A stretch of DNA of 64,000 bases. Source: Cyanobium sp. Cruz-8D1 (GTDB lineage: Bacteria > Cyanobacteriota > Cyanobacteriia > PCC-6307 > Cyanobiaceae). This document shows, piece after piece, positions 9,492 to 19,286 of this stretch (its first letter is position 1; each line of letters starts with the position of its first letter). The notes under the pieces were generated by a model that was given only the letters and a program-made list of their open reading frames with translations, was not told the origin of the DNA and made no database searches. Where the stretch lies: contig NZ_JAGQCD010000003.1 of assembly GCF_024345975.1 (NCBI RefSeq), positions 62,001 through 126,000 on the forward strand, given 5' to 3'. Made by a program: the position numbers and the translations under genes.

Positions 9492-11129
9492 GTGGTCTGG
9501 GCCCGGGACGCCACCCTGCTGCTGGCGGATCGGACGCGGCTGGTGAGCCGTGTGTGGCACCCCGACGGGCAGGGCCCCTGGCCCGTCCTGGTGATGCGCC
9601 AGCCCTATGGCCGGGCGATCGCCTCCACGGTGACCTACGCCCATCCCAGCTGGTATGCCGGCCACGGGTTCCTGGTGGTGGTGCAGGACGTGCGCGGGCG
9701 GGGTGTGTCCGATGGCCGCTTTGATGGCTTCGCCCAGGAAGCCGCCGATGGCGCCGCCACGGTCCGCTGGGCCCGGACGCTGGAAGGAAGCAACGGCCGG
9801 GTGGGCAGCTACGGCTTCTCCTACCAGGGTCTGAGTCAGCTTCTCAACAGCGGGGGCGACGACGAGAGTGGCGGTGGCGACGCCCTGCCGGACTGTCTGG
9901 CCCCGGCCATGTGCGGCCTCGACGAACGTCTGCACTGGGCCAGCGAGGGGGGCGCCCACTGGTGGGCCCTGGGGCTGGGCTGGGCCCTGCAGCTGGCGGC
10001 GGAGGGTTGCCGGCGCCGCGGTGACGGGGCCGGCTGGCGGCAGATCCGCCGCAGCCTGGAGCTGGGCCAGTTCACTGACGAGGGGCTGGCCCTGCTGGAG
10101 CGCCACGACCCCAGCGGCATGGGCCTGCGCTGGCTGCGGCAGGATCCCTCCGGCCCAGAGGGCTGGACGGTCCACACCGTGGCGCCGGCGCTGCTGCGGC
10201 GCCCGATGCTGCTGATCGGCGGCTGGCACGACCCGCACCTGAACGGCGTTCTCGATCTCTGGGCCCGGGCCCACGTCGCCGGCGGCCGCCCCGGGCTCGT
10301 GATCGGCGCCTGGAGCCACCTCGACTGGAACGGCGGCCTCGACAGCGCGCTGCTGACCTTCTTCCAACGCCATCTGCAGGAGGCAACAGTTGCTGCCCCC
10401 AGCCCACCGGCACCCGAGGGCCCCATCCGCCTGCAGTGCAGCGCCACCGGCACCTGGCACAGCGCGGGCCACCCCAGCGAGCTGGAGGGGGGGGCCCTCA
10501 GCTGGTCGCTGCATTCGGACGGTCTGGCGGCGATCCGCTGCGATGAAGGCGAACTGCGGCCCAAAATGGACCCGGCGCCAGCGTCCCCGGCGGGTCACGG
10601 GCAGGTGGTGCTGGTGCACGACCCCTGGCGGCCGGTGCCTGGCCGGGGCGGCCATCTCGGCCTGGTGCCCGGACCGGTGCAGCGCGCCGACCTGGATCGT
10701 CGCGCCGATGTGGCCTGCTTCAGCAGCGCCGCTTTGGAGCACGATCTCTGGCTGCTCGGCACCTTTCGCCTGCAGCTTGGGGTGAGCGCCGACCAGCCCA
10801 GCTTCGATCTCTGCGCCGCCCTCTCCGAGGTGAGCCCGGACGGCCAATTTGTGCGCCAACTGAGCACCGGCGTGGCCCGCTTCGGCCCCGCGGAGGCCGC
10901 CGCCACGGGCCCCCGCAGCCTGGCCCTGCAGCCCCTGGCGACCCTGGTGGCCGCCGGTCAGCGGCTGCGGCTGTCCCTGGCGGCGGCGGCCTGGCCGCTG
11001 ATCGCCGTCAATCCCGGTGACGGCAGCCTGCCGGCGGGTGGCAGCAGCGCTGAGCACCGGGTGATCAGCCTGACGCTGGAGCTCGACGGCAGCCGGCTGG
11101 GCCTGGAGCCCCTGATTCGGGCAAACTGA
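9492..11129 (+). CDS. CocE/NonD-family alpha/beta hydrolase
   Basis: A 545-aa serine hydrolase of the X-Pro dipeptidyl-peptidase (S15)/CocE type, cleaving acyl or peptidyl bonds; the true substrate is unknown. Visible features are the early strand VLVMRQPYGR, the oxyanion region VVVQDVRGRGVSDGRF, and the nucleophile elbow GSYGFSYQG with Ser110. The histidine region is GAWSHLDWNGG and a C-terminal jelly-roll-like domain follows. The frame stays open upstream across two other genes, but GTG at 9492 gives the normal family length and follows the preceding stop by 5 bp. No signal peptide is seen. Confidence 0.85.
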   Translation: MVWARDATLLLADRTRLVSRVWHPDGQGPWPVLVMRQPYGRAIASTVTYAHPSWYAGHGFLVVVQDVRGRGVSDGRFDGFAQEAADGAATVRWARTLEGSNGRVGSYGFSYQGLSQLLNSGGDDESGGGDALPDCLAPAMCGLDERLHWASEGGAHWWALGLGWALQLAAEGCRRRGDGAGWRQIRRSLELGQFTDEGLALLERHDPSGMGLRWLRQDPSGPEGWTVHTVAPALLRRPMLLIGGWHDPHLNGVLDLWARAHVAGGRPGLVIGAWSHLDWNGGLDSALLTFFQRHLQEATVAAPSPPAPEGPIRLQCSATGTWHSAGHPSELEGGALSWSLHSDGLAAIRCDEGELRPKMDPAPASPAGHGQVVLVHDPWRPVPGRGGHLGLVPGPVQRADLDRRADVACFSSAALEHDLWLLGTFRLQLGVSADQPSFDLCAALSEVSPDGQFVRQLSTGVARFGPAEAAATGPRSLALQPLATLVAAGQRLRLSLAAAAWPLIAVNPGDGSLPAGGSSAEHRVISLTLELDGSRLGLEPLIRAN

Positions 11130-11151
11130 GCCGACTTGAACCCCGTCGCCC

Positions 11152-11922
11152 ATGCCGCGCCCCCAACCGCGCCGAGCCCTGATCGGCCTGACGCTGCTCG
11201 TGAGCAGCCTGGCGGTGCTGGCGCCACGGGGGGCCTGGGCCCAGGCCGTGCCGATTCCCACCAGCACCGGCCAGCCGAGCGCCGCGCTGAGCGAAGCCAA
11301 GGCCCGCGCGGCCGCCGAAAGGATCCTGGCCACGATCCGCAACGGCGATGCCCAGGCGCGCTTCAACCAGTTCTCGCCGGCCCTGCAGCGCGTCAGCAGC
11401 CCCAGCATGGTGGCCGCCACGATGCAGACCCAGCCCAAGCTGCTGCGCTGGACCATCCGCAGCATCCAGCCCGGCTACGACTCGAGCACGGTGGAGGCCA
11501 CCCTGGTCACCAGCGCCGGCCAGCGCGATCTGCTGATGGTGATCGACGCCGACGGCAAGATCGATGGGTATCACTTCGATGTCACCGACCAACCCGCCGA
11601 AAAGGTGGTTCGCGACTTCATCAGCGCCCTCTCGGCTGGTCACTTCATCTCCGCCAGCAGCTTCCTGTCCCCGGTGATGCAGGAGCAGATTTCCCAGGCC
11701 CAGTTGCAGCAGAAATGGTTCAACCTGCAGCGCATCACCGGTAACTTCGTGCGGGTGAAGCGCATCCATCGAGCCGAGAGCACCCCGGACATGCGCCTGG
11801 TGATCGTCAACACCGAGTTCAACCGCCTCACCGACAACCTGTTCGTCACGCTGGACGCCGAGAACCGGATCATCGGCGTGGATTTCCCCACCGATCCCGC
11901 CCCTCCCTCGCCGCCGCGCTGA
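11152..11922 (+). CDS. secreted DUF3887-like protein
   Basis: A 256-aa exported protein. A signal peptide (Arg-rich start, hydrophobic core about residues 10-28, WAQA cleavage-like site) precedes two tandem copies of a SnoaL-like alpha/beta unit. The first contains [17 protein letters not shown] and the second [20 protein letters not shown]. This duplicated architecture matches DUF3887 proteins, which are probably periplasmic binding or scaffold domains with no known activity. It begins 22 bp after the hydrolase and ends 34 bp before glgB. Confidence 0.65.
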   Translation: MPRPQPRRALIGLTLLVSSLAVLAPRGAWAQAVPIPTSTGQPSAALSEAKARAAAERILATIRNGDAQARFNQFSPALQRVSSPSMVAATMQTQPKLLRWTIRSIQPGYDSSTVEATLVTSAGQRDLLMVIDADGKIDGYHFDVTDQPAEKVVRDFISALSAGHFISASSFLSPVMQEQISQAQLQQKWFNLQRITGNFVRVKRIHRAESTPDMRLVIVNTEFNRLTDNLFVTLDAENRIIGVDFPTDPAPPSPPR

Positions 11923-11956
11923 GGGACGCACGCCCACCGACGTAAGCTCCCGGCGC

Positions 11957-14269
11957 ATGTCCGCCCCATCTTCCATGGCCCTTTCCAGCCTCGAATGGAT
12001 GGTCGATGATGCCCATCGGCTGGCGGAATGTCGCCACGACCATCCCTTCTCCGTGCTCGGACCGCAGCCTCTGGATGGCGGTGGCTGGGTAGTGCGGGCC
12101 TGGATGCCCGACGCCCAGTCGGTGGAGCTGCTGGTCGGGGGCGAGCGGCTGGCGATGGCCAACCCCCACCACCCCTGGATCTTCGAAACCCGCTTGGAGG
12201 CCGATCCCGGCTGCGGTTATCGCCTGCAGGTGCAACGGGGCGGCATCGAGCACGCGCAACACGACCCCTGGGCCTTCCGCCACGAGTGGATGGGGGATCT
12301 CGACCGTCACCTGTTCGCCGAGGGCAACCACCATCACGTCTGGCAGCGCATGGGGGCCCATGTCGTCGAACGGGACGGCATCGCCGGAGTTCAGTTCTGT
12401 CTGTGGGCGCCGAATGCCCGCAGCGTGGCCCTGCTGGGCCATTTCAACGGCTGGGATGGCCGCCATCACCCCATGCAGCAGCGACTCGGGGGCGCCTGGG
12501 AACTGTTCATCCCTGGGCTGGATGTCGGCGAAACCTACAAATACGAGGTGAGGGCCCAGAACGGCCACTGCTATCAGAAGGCCGACCCCTACGGCTTCCG
12601 CCATGAGATCCGGCCGAACACCGGCTCGATCGTGGCCAAGCTGGACACCTACCAGTGGAACGACAGCGCCTGGATCGCGGAGCGGGATGGCCGCGATCCG
12701 CTGCCCCAGCCGATCGCGGTGTACGAGATGCACCTGGGCAGCTGGATGCATGCCGCCGCCGACCAGCCCTTCATCGAAGCCGACGGCAGCGCCCGGCCGC
12801 CCGTGCCCGCCGCCGACATGAAACCGGGGGCCAGGCTGATGACCTACCCGGAGCTGGCCGACAAGGTGATCCCCTATGTGAAGGAGCGGGGCTTCACCCA
12901 CATCGAGCTGATGCCGATCTCGGAGCATCCCTTCGATGGCTCCTGGGGCTATCAGGTCACGGGCTGGTACGCCCCCACCAGCCGCTTCGGCAGCCCGGAC
13001 GAGTTCCGCGCCTTCGTCGACCGCTGCCACGCCGAGGGCCTCGGTGTGATCCTCGACTGGGTGCCCGGCCACTTCCCCAAGGACAGCCACGGCCTGGCCT
13101 TCTTCGATGGCGCCCACCTCTACGAGCATGCCGACCCCCGCATCGGCGAGCACAAGGAGTGGGGCACGCTGATCTTCAATTACAGCCGCAACGAGGTGCG
13201 CAACTTCCTCGTCGCCAACCTCATCTACTGGTTTGAACAGTTTCACATCGATGGCATCCGGGTGGATGCGGTGGCCTCGATGCTTTACCGCGACTACCTG
13301 CGTCCGGATGGGGAATGGCTGCCCAATGAACAGGGCGGGCGTGAAAATCTCGAAGCGGTGCGCTTCCTGCAGCAGGCCAACCATGTGCTGTTCCAGCACT
13401 TCCCCGGCGCCCTTTCGATCGCCGAGGAATCCACCACCTGGCCGATGGTGACCCAGCCCACCGACATGGGCGGCCTGGGGTTCAACCTCAAGTGGAACAT
13501 GGGCTGGATGCACGACATGCTCGATTACTTCGAGCTGGATCCCTGGTTCCGCCAGTTCCACCAGAACCACGTCACCTTCTCAATCTGGTATGCCTTCACC
13601 GAGAACTTCATGCTGGCTCTGAGCCACGATGAAGTGGTGCACGGTAAGAGCAGCCTGCTGCACAAGATGCCAGGGGACGACTGGCAGAAGTTCGCCAATG
13701 TGCGCGCCCTGCTCGCCTACATGTGGACCCACCCGGGCAAGAAGACGATCTTCATGGGCATGGAGTTCGGCCAGCGGGCCGAATGGAACGTCTGGGGTGA
13801 TCTGCAGTGGGAACTGCTGCATTACGACGCCCACAAGGGACTGCTCAACCTGGTGGACGACCTCAACGTCTTCTACAAGTCGGAGGCGGCGCTGTGGGGC
13901 GATGACTTCGACCAGTACGGCTTCCAGTGGATCGACTGCAACGACAACCGCCATTCGGTGATCAGCTTCATGCGCCGCGACAGCGGCAGCGGGCGCTGGG
14001 TGTTGGTGGTGGCCAACTTCACCCCCCAGAGCCATTCCCACTACCGGGTGGGTGTGCCTCTGGAGGGCTTCTATGCGGAGGTGTTCAACACCGACAGCAG
14101 CCGCTACGGCGGCAGCAACCTCGGCAACCTGGGCGGCCGCTTCACCGATGCCTGGGCCATCCACGACTACGAGAACTCCCTGGAGCTCTGCCTGCCTCCT
14201 TTGAGCGTGGTGGTGTTCCGGCTGGACGAATCCCGCAGCCTTGCCAGGCCCCAGCCCGGCGAGTCCTGA
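11957..14269 (+). CDS. glgB: 1,4-alpha-glucan branching enzyme
   Basis: Glycogen branching enzyme (770 aa) that introduces alpha-1,6 branches during glycogen synthesis. It has two N-terminal carbohydrate-binding-like domains ([11 protein letters not shown] and [24 protein letters not shown]) followed by a GH13 barrel. Catalytic residues are visible: nucleophile D437 in [11 protein letters not shown], acid/base glutamate at 490-491 in IAEEST, and D558 in [10 protein letters not shown]. The C-terminal beta domain is complete. ATG at 11957 gives the standard cyanobacterial length. No other glg gene is nearby. Confidence 0.97.
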   Translation: MSAPSSMALSSLEWMVDDAHRLAECRHDHPFSVLGPQPLDGGGWVVRAWMPDAQSVELLVGGERLAMANPHHPWIFETRLEADPGCGYRLQVQRGGIEHAQHDPWAFRHEWMGDLDRHLFAEGNHHHVWQRMGAHVVERDGIAGVQFCLWAPNARSVALLGHFNGWDGRHHPMQQRLGGAWELFIPGLDVGETYKYEVRAQNGHCYQKADPYGFRHEIRPNTGSIVAKLDTYQWNDSAWIAERDGRDPLPQPIAVYEMHLGSWMHAAADQPFIEADGSARPPVPAADMKPGARLMTYPELADKVIPYVKERGFTHIELMPISEHPFDGSWGYQVTGWYAPTSRFGSPDEFRAFVDRCHAEGLGVILDWVPGHFPKDSHGLAFFDGAHLYEHADPRIGEHKEWGTLIFNYSRNEVRNFLVANLIYWFEQFHIDGIRVDAVASMLYRDYLRPDGEWLPNEQGGRENLEAVRFLQQANHVLFQHFPGALSIAEESTTWPMVTQPTDMGGLGFNLKWNMGWMHDMLDYFELDPWFRQFHQNHVTFSIWYAFTENFMLALSHDEVVHGKSSLLHKMPGDDWQKFANVRALLAYMWTHPGKKTIFMGMEFGQRAEWNVWGDLQWELLHYDAHKGLLNLVDDLNVFYKSEAALWGDDFDQYGFQWIDCNDNRHSVISFMRRDSGSGRWVLVVANFTPQSHSHYRVGVPLEGFYAEVFNTDSSRYGGSNLGNLGGRFTDAWAIHDYENSLELCLPPLSVVVFRLDESRSLARPQPGES

Positions 14270-15000
14270 GACCTGGATCCCGCCACCGCCGAGGCTTCTA
14301 CGGCCATCTGCTGATCACCACCTTGCTGGTGATCGCCGGTTTTCTATTCTCGGACCCCCTGGCGAGGCTGCCCTGGCTGGGGTATCTGTATCTCACCGCC
14401 GTACTGACCTTCCGCCAGCCACCGATCGAGAGCCTGGGCGATTCCCAGAGTGTTTGGCGGCTGCATCGCCCTGTGGGTCTGACCTGTATGGCGGCGCAGG
14501 CCCTCTGGCTGCTGCGTCCTGATCTGCTGCACCTGGTCGGTCCCGCCCTGCTGGTGCTCTACACCCTGTTCCTCGGCCTCTGCCTGCGGCGGCTGATCCA
14601 CTGCCTTGCCGCCGAGGAGCGGGTGGACGGCGCTGTACTGGCCGGGGCCACCGCCGGCTATCTGCTCCTGGGTCTGGGCGGGGGCCTGCTGCTGGTGCTG
14701 CTGGAGAGCCTCCAGCCCGGCAGCTTTCGCGACAACATCAACGGCCTGACCCTGGTGTTGCCACAGGGAACCAAGGACATCGGCGGGGTCGATTGGGAGC
14801 AGACCGTTCAGCGACTCCATTACTTCTCCTTCGTCAGCCTTACCACCCTCGGGTATGGGGACCTCACACCGGTGAGACCCGCTGCCCGCCTGGCCGCCGT
14901 GGCCCTGGCGGTACTGGGCCTCCTGTACACCTCCGTGGTGCTTGGGGTCCTGATCAGCAGGTTCGGGCCCATCGACCCTCCCTCGAGGCGACAGCGATGA
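14266..15000 (+). CDS. two-TM potassium-channel-like (Ion_trans_2) protein; start unresolved
   Basis: Membrane protein with about six hydrophobic segments. It ends in a pore loop carrying the K+ selectivity filter TLGYGD (about residues 194-199 from 14266), followed by the last membrane helix GVLISRFGP, so it is a likely K+ channel subunit. There is no ATG, GTG or TTG in frame between the glgB stop and the first membrane helix. The nearest candidates are a CTG at 14266 overlapping the glgB TGA, or TTG 14323 and GTG 14329, which cut into the helix. It has no RCK domain. It converges with tolC, 19 bp apart. Confidence 0.7.
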   Translation: MRPGSRHRRGFYGHLLITTLLVIAGFLFSDPLARLPWLGYLYLTAVLTFRQPPIESLGDSQSVWRLHRPVGLTCMAAQALWLLRPDLLHLVGPALLVLYTLFLGLCLRRLIHCLAAEERVDGAVLAGATAGYLLLGLGGGLLLVLLESLQPGSFRDNINGLTLVLPQGTKDIGGVDWEQTVQRLHYFSFVSLTTLGYGDLTPVRPAARLAAVALAVLGLLYTSVVLGVLISRFGPIDPPSRRQR

Positions 15001-15019
15001 CACCGTCGCGCCCAGCGGT

Positions 15020-16591
15020 TCAGCGTCCGTCAGCCATCGATGGCACGGCGGCGGCGGCGGCGGCGGCCACTCCGGCCGTCGGATCGACCAGCCCGGTCTC
15101 CAGCTCCAGCACGGAGCGGTCCAGGGCCTGGCGGGTGAGGCTGGTGAGCAGGGTGGCGCGGCTGGCCTGGAGGTCCCGCTGCACCAGCAGCACTTCGGTG
15201 AGCGGATCCACCAGGGCGCGGTAGCGCAGCTGGGCATCCCGCAGGGCCCGTTCGCCGGCCCGCACCGCCTCCTGGGCTGCCGCGATCGCCGCCGCGGAGC
15301 TGCGCAGGTCGCTCCAGGCCCGGCTCACGTCCTGGCGGATCCGCTGGCGGGCCAGGTCCGCATCGGCGGCCAGCAGGTCGGCCTGGCGCTCGGCGAGCCT
15401 TGCCGTCGCCACCGCCCTGCCGCCATCCCAGAGCGGCTGGCGCAGCAGCAGGGCCGCACCCCAGTTGCTGAAGCTGCCGCTGGCCGAACCGTTCTGGTTC
15501 AAGTCCGGCAAGGGCAGCTCCGACGCCCCCCGCAGCGTTCCGCCCTGCCGCAGCACCGGCACCGCCAGGCGGTTGCCGCTGTAGCCGACCCCAGCGACCA
15601 GGGCCAGGGAGGGCATCAGGGTGGCCCGCGCCGCCCGGGCCTCCTGGGCATGGGCCTGCTGCTGGCGGCGCAGGGCCTCCAGCAGCGGCCGTTGCCGCAG
15701 GGACGCCTCCACGGTGGCCGCCAGATCCAGGGGCCAGGGCGGTTGTTCGCGGATCGGATCGGCGGCGCGCAGGTTGCTGCCGCTGGCCAGACCCATCAGG
15801 GCGGCCAGACCCTCCCGGTCCGTCAGCAGCCGGGCCTGGGTCTGCTCCAGTCCCATCTGGTCGGCGGCGCGCAGGGCCCGGGCCCGCTCCAGATCGAGCC
15901 GGGCCGCCAGCCCCTTGTTCAGAAAACTGGCCACGGTGCGCTCCAGGGCCGTGGAGCCCTCCAGGGCCTGGGCCCACACCGGCACCAGGGCCTGGCTGAG
16001 CTGCAGTTGGCGGTAGCCGTTCACCAGCTCGAAGCGGGCCTGCCGCTCGCTTTCCTGCAGGGTGGCTTCGCCGCTGCGCTGCTGTTCGCGGCTGGCCCGC
16101 AGCAGGGCCAGGCGGCCGAGGGGCAGCAGGTCGGCATCGACCAGCAGCCCCACGTTGGCGAAGCTGTTGCGCAGCTCGGCGTAACCGTTCGGCTGCAACG
16201 AAAAGCTGAGGTCGCCGAGGGTGGGGAGGTTGGTGACCAGCCCCGCCGAAGTGTTCACACCGGTGTAGCTAGCGAGGCCCACCAGGCTCAGGCGCGGCAG
16301 CAGCAGGGCCTGGTTCAGCTGCACCAGTGCTCCGTCACGCTGCAGCTGACGGCGGGCCCGTTCCAGCCGCAGGGAGCTGGGCAGCGCCTGCTGCAGCACT
16401 TGCTCCAGGCTGAGGACCTGGGCCTTCGCCGGGGAAGCCAGCACCGCCATGGCCACCAGCGCGGCCAGGGGCCGGACCCTGCCGATCGCGCCTGCACTTC
16501 GGGACAGGCGAAAGGCCTTCAAAGCGGGAGCGCACGGTGGCGCCAAAAGTAGCTCAAGCGCGGCGCGCTCTTCCTCTACGCTTTGAGTCAT
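15020..16591 (-). CDS. TolC-family outer-membrane efflux protein
   Basis: Outer-membrane channel component of tripartite efflux or type I secretion systems, 523 aa. A signal peptide follows an N-terminal extension (hydrophobic core about residues 43-55, AKAQ cleavage-like site near 57). Two halves of long alpha-helical repeats typical of OEP/TolC follow, rich in Gln, Ala and Arg (for example RARRQLQRDG and DVSRAWSDLRSSAAAI). The start at 16591 lies 31 bp from the divergent adaptor gene start, implying back-to-back promoters and a shared function. The C-terminal tail is a poly-Ala run. Confidence 0.88.
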   Translation of the reverse strand: MTQSVEEERAALELLLAPPCAPALKAFRLSRSAGAIGRVRPLAALVAMAVLASPAKAQVLSLEQVLQQALPSSLRLERARRQLQRDGALVQLNQALLLPRLSLVGLASYTGVNTSAGLVTNLPTLGDLSFSLQPNGYAELRNSFANVGLLVDADLLPLGRLALLRASREQQRSGEATLQESERQARFELVNGYRQLQLSQALVPVWAQALEGSTALERTVASFLNKGLAARLDLERARALRAADQMGLEQTQARLLTDREGLAALMGLASGSNLRAADPIREQPPWPLDLAATVEASLRQRPLLEALRRQQQAHAQEARAARATLMPSLALVAGVGYSGNRLAVPVLRQGGTLRGASELPLPDLNQNGSASGSFSNWGAALLLRQPLWDGGRAVATARLAERQADLLAADADLARQRIRQDVSRAWSDLRSSAAAIAAAQEAVRAGERALRDAQLRYRALVDPLTEVLLVQRDLQASRATLLTSLTRQALDRSVLELETGLVDPTAGVAAAAAAAVPSMADGR

Positions 16592-16622
16592 TCAGGCCCG
16601 TTGCGGCCCTCTCCGGCCCGCC

Positions 16623-17870
16623 ATGGCCCCTGCCACGCTCGGCCGGATCTACGCCATCCTGCCCACCCTGCTGGTGGCCGCCGCCACCGGCGTCTGGGCA
16701 CTCACCCCAGCCATTCCGGTGATCGTGCGCGGCATGGGGGTGATGGCACCGCCCGATGCCCGCCGCGGCTTCTATGCCCGCGGCCCCGGCGAGGTCCAGG
16801 ACCTCAAAGTGGCCGTGGGCGATCAGGTGCGGGCGGGCCAGCTGCTGCTTACCCTGAGTCAGGTGGGCCAGAGCGCTCCCGGGGCGGGGGCCGGGCCGGA
16901 GGGCAGCCCCCAGGCCACCACAGCCCGGCTGGTGGCCGTGGCCCAGCGCCAGGCGGTGCTGAAGGTGCAGAGCCTCGCCCTCGACGACCACCAGCGGGCC
17001 CTGCAGACCCGCCGCGAGCAGATCGAGGCCACCAACCGTCCGGTGCGAAGCCAGCTGAGTGCCCTGGAGAGCCTGCGCAAGGACGATGTGATCGCCCGCT
17101 ACAGCCCGCTGTGGGTCGGCGCCCAGGACCTGTGGCTGCGCAACCGGGCTGAGATCTCGTCGGTGGAGGCCCTGCAGGCCGACCTGCGCGTCCGTCGGGC
17201 CGCGCTGCAGGCCGAGGCCGCCCTGCTGGCGGCCGAGAGGGCCTCACTGCTCAGCGCCGAGCTGGCCCAGGACGTGTTCAGCCCCGTGGCGGGCCAGGTG
17301 CTCGACCTGGCGGTGCTGGCCGGCCAGCCGGTGCTGCCTGGCCAGCGGCTGGGAAGTGTCGCCCTGGCCAATCTGCGCCCGGGCCGGGAGGCGGTGGTGC
17401 TGTTCACCGCCGCCGACGCCACGCGCCTGCGGGTGGGCGAGGAGGTGCAACTCAATCCCCAGCTGCTCAGCCGCGACAGCTTCGGCAGCGCCGAGCAGCG
17501 CTACGGCCTGGTGGCCGGCCGGCTGCTGAGCCTCTCCCGCGAAAGTGTCAGCGCCGAAGAGGTGGCGGCCCGGGTCGGCAGCCGGGAGGAAGCCCTGAAC
17601 CTGATGGCCAGCGCCCGGGAGCGCTCCTATGGCGACGGCGGCGACCTCACGGCCCAGCTGCCGGGGCGCACGGGTGCCCCGCTGGTGCTGGCGGTGGTGG
17701 AACTGGAGGGCGCAGCCACCCCATCAGGACTGCGCTGGAGCCGCGGCCACGGTCCGGCCGGCCCCCTGCCCACCCGCACCCCCGCCGAGGTGGAGGCCGA
17801 GGTGGAGCGGCGCAGCCTGGTCAGCTACGTGGCGCCCTTCTGGCGCTGGCTGGCGGGGCTGCGCCCATGA
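16623..17870 (+). CDS. HlyD-like membrane fusion protein (NHLP secretion adaptor-like)
   Basis: Periplasmic adaptor linking an inner-membrane transporter to a TolC channel, 415 aa. One N-terminal membrane anchor (about residues 8-30) is followed by the first lipoyl half (GPGEVQDLKVAVGDQVRAGQ). A coiled-coil hairpin spans roughly 90-215, and the second lipoyl half is VFSPVAGQVLDLAVLAGQPV. The overall form resembles adaptors annotated as NHLP bacteriocin secretion proteins, but no peptidase-ABC transporter or precursor peptide is in the neighbourhood. It overlaps the next small gene by 4 bp (ATGA), so it is translationally coupled to it. Confidence 0.8.
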   Translation: MAPATLGRIYAILPTLLVAAATGVWALTPAIPVIVRGMGVMAPPDARRGFYARGPGEVQDLKVAVGDQVRAGQLLLTLSQVGQSAPGAGAGPEGSPQATTARLVAVAQRQAVLKVQSLALDDHQRALQTRREQIEATNRPVRSQLSALESLRKDDVIARYSPLWVGAQDLWLRNRAEISSVEALQADLRVRRAALQAEAALLAAERASLLSAELAQDVFSPVAGQVLDLAVLAGQPVLPGQRLGSVALANLRPGREAVVLFTAADATRLRVGEEVQLNPQLLSRDSFGSAEQRYGLVAGRLLSLSRESVSAEEVAARVGSREEALNLMASARERSYGDGGDLTAQLPGRTGAPLVLAVVELEGAATPSGLRWSRGHGPAGPLPTRTPAEVEAEVERRSLVSYVAPFWRWLAGLRP

Positions 17871-18043
17871 TCGATCGCCGCACCCTGCTGGCCCCCTGGC
17901 GCCAGCCCCTGCCCTGGCTCAGCCTGGCGCTGCTGCTTCTGTGCCTGCGCAGCGACCCGCCCAGGCTCTGGTTCTGGCTTGCGCTGCTGCTGATCAGCCT
18001 GGTGATGGGGTTGATCCAGGGCCTGGCCCGCCCCCGGTCTTGA
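17867..18043 (+). CDS. 58-aa membrane protein between adaptor and FUSC gene
   Basis: Small protein with two predicted transmembrane helices (about residues 15-28 and 35-52) separated by a short polar loop RSDPPR. Its ATG overlaps the adaptor stop (ATGA at 17867-17870) and its TGA overlaps a TTG start for the FUSC-like gene (TTGA at 18040-18043). The arrangement adaptor / tiny membrane protein / FUSC resembles the AaeX-AaeA-AaeB efflux set, where AaeX is a small membrane protein. I see no sequence similarity that proves the equivalence. The tight overlaps are the main evidence that it is real. Confidence 0.6.
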   Translation: MIDRRTLLAPWRQPLPWLSLALLLLCLRSDPPRLWFWLALLLISLVMGLIQGLARPRS

Positions 18044-19257
18044 CCCCTTTGGCCAAGGAGACGGCGGCACCATGGCACCGGTCGCTGCGGCTGGTGCTCT
18101 GCATCGCCCTGGCCTCGGGCCTCACCTGGTCGATCTGCCGGAGCTTCGGCCTGGGGGGGGCGACGCCCTACGGCGTCGTGATCGCCGCCCTGATGGTGCG
18201 TCCCCGCTTCGACCGCTGGCCGGCGCCGGTGTTCCTGCTGCTTCCCCTGGTGGTGGCCGTCGGCCTGGGGCTGGGCACCGGCCTGCGGCCGCTGCTGCAG
18301 GCCCCCCAGGTGTGGCAGTTCGCGGTGGTCACCGCCTGCGCCCAGCTCCTGGGTCAGGCCCTGCCCGACCGGCTGCTGATGGTGCGCAACCTGCTGGCGG
18401 TGCTGGCGGTGCTGCCGCTGCTGAGTGTCGACGCCACCTGGTTGGTCGCCTGGAAGCAGCTGCTGGCGGTGACCATCGGCATGGCGGCGGCGACGGGGCT
18501 GCAGGCGGGGCTGCGGCTGCCCGGGGAGGGGCTGGACAGCGCACCGGAGCCGGAGCAAGACCTGCCCCCACGGGGGCTCGGCCAGCGCTTCGCCGATCCC
18601 TTCTTCTGGCGCAAGCTGGTGGTGTCGATGCTGGCCCTGAGCATCGGCCTCGGCGTCGGTGCCGTGACACCCAAGTACCTCTATTTCGGGGTGGTGCTGC
18701 TGCTCAACGACAGCCTGGGCGCCACCCTGGGACGGGTGCGCGATCGCATGGTGGGGGTCAGCCTGGGGGTGCTGATGCCCTGGCTGGTGTTCAACACCCT
18801 GGGGGTCGATCCGGTGACGGTGGCGATCGTGATGGGTGGCACCACGGCGCTGTTGCTGCTGCTTGGCCTGCTGCCCCACCTGCGCACCGCCCTGATCTCG
18901 AGCGGGGTCACCTTCGTGGGCTACGGCGTCCTCACCGACTGGTATGTGCCAAGCCGCTGGCTCGACTATCTGATGGGCTCCGCTCTGGCCCTGATCGTCT
19001 GCCTGCTTGTACGGCCTGTGTCGGCGTTACGCCGCTTCCGGGCCCTGGCCCGCAGCCAGCAGGAGCCCCCAGGGCCGACGGGCCTCAGCCCTGACCTGGC
19101 GGCCCTGCTGCCCAGCGCCCTGGAAGAAGCCCGGCTGCTGGGCCAGGAGCAGGACTTCCTCCGCCTGCTGCAGCAGCTCCAGCCCGACGATGGCCGGGCG
19201 GGGGCCCATGCCACGACAGGTGACAGGAGCGGCCAGGGCCCGGGGGTGCTGGTTTAG
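18040..19257 (+). CDS. FUSC-family (AaeB-like) inner-membrane transporter
   Basis: About 405 aa in two repeats, each with roughly five to six membrane helices, separated by a short cytoplasmic linker around the [10 protein letters not shown] segment. This fits FUSC / aromatic acid exporter proteins. The second repeat opens with [20 protein letters not shown] and contains the conserved [21 protein letters not shown] region typical of the family. It lacks the long soluble domain of E. coli AaeB, so it is shorter. The start is uncertain: TTG 18040 (overlapping the previous stop), TTG 18049 or GTG 18094. It is the last gene of the efflux set. Confidence 0.75.
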   Translation: MTPLAKETAAPWHRSLRLVLCIALASGLTWSICRSFGLGGATPYGVVIAALMVRPRFDRWPAPVFLLLPLVVAVGLGLGTGLRPLLQAPQVWQFAVVTACAQLLGQALPDRLLMVRNLLAVLAVLPLLSVDATWLVAWKQLLAVTIGMAAATGLQAGLRLPGEGLDSAPEPEQDLPPRGLGQRFADPFFWRKLVVSMLALSIGLGVGAVTPKYLYFGVVLLLNDSLGATLGRVRDRMVGVSLGVLMPWLVFNTLGVDPVTVAIVMGGTTALLLLLGLLPHLRTALISSGVTFVGYGVLTDWYVPSRWLDYLMGSALALIVCLLVRPVSALRRFRALARSQQEPPGPTGLSPDLAALLPSALEEARLLGQEQDFLRLLQQLQPDDGRAGAHATTGDRSGQGPGVLV

Positions 19258-19286
19258 GTTTCGCGGTTGACCTTCTGGCCGGCTCG

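Noticed and set aside
16623-19257. NHLP-type bacteriocin secretion system
   Set aside because: Only the adaptor resembles this system; there is no peptidase-ABC transporter and no nitrile-hydratase-like or Nif11-like precursor in the window.
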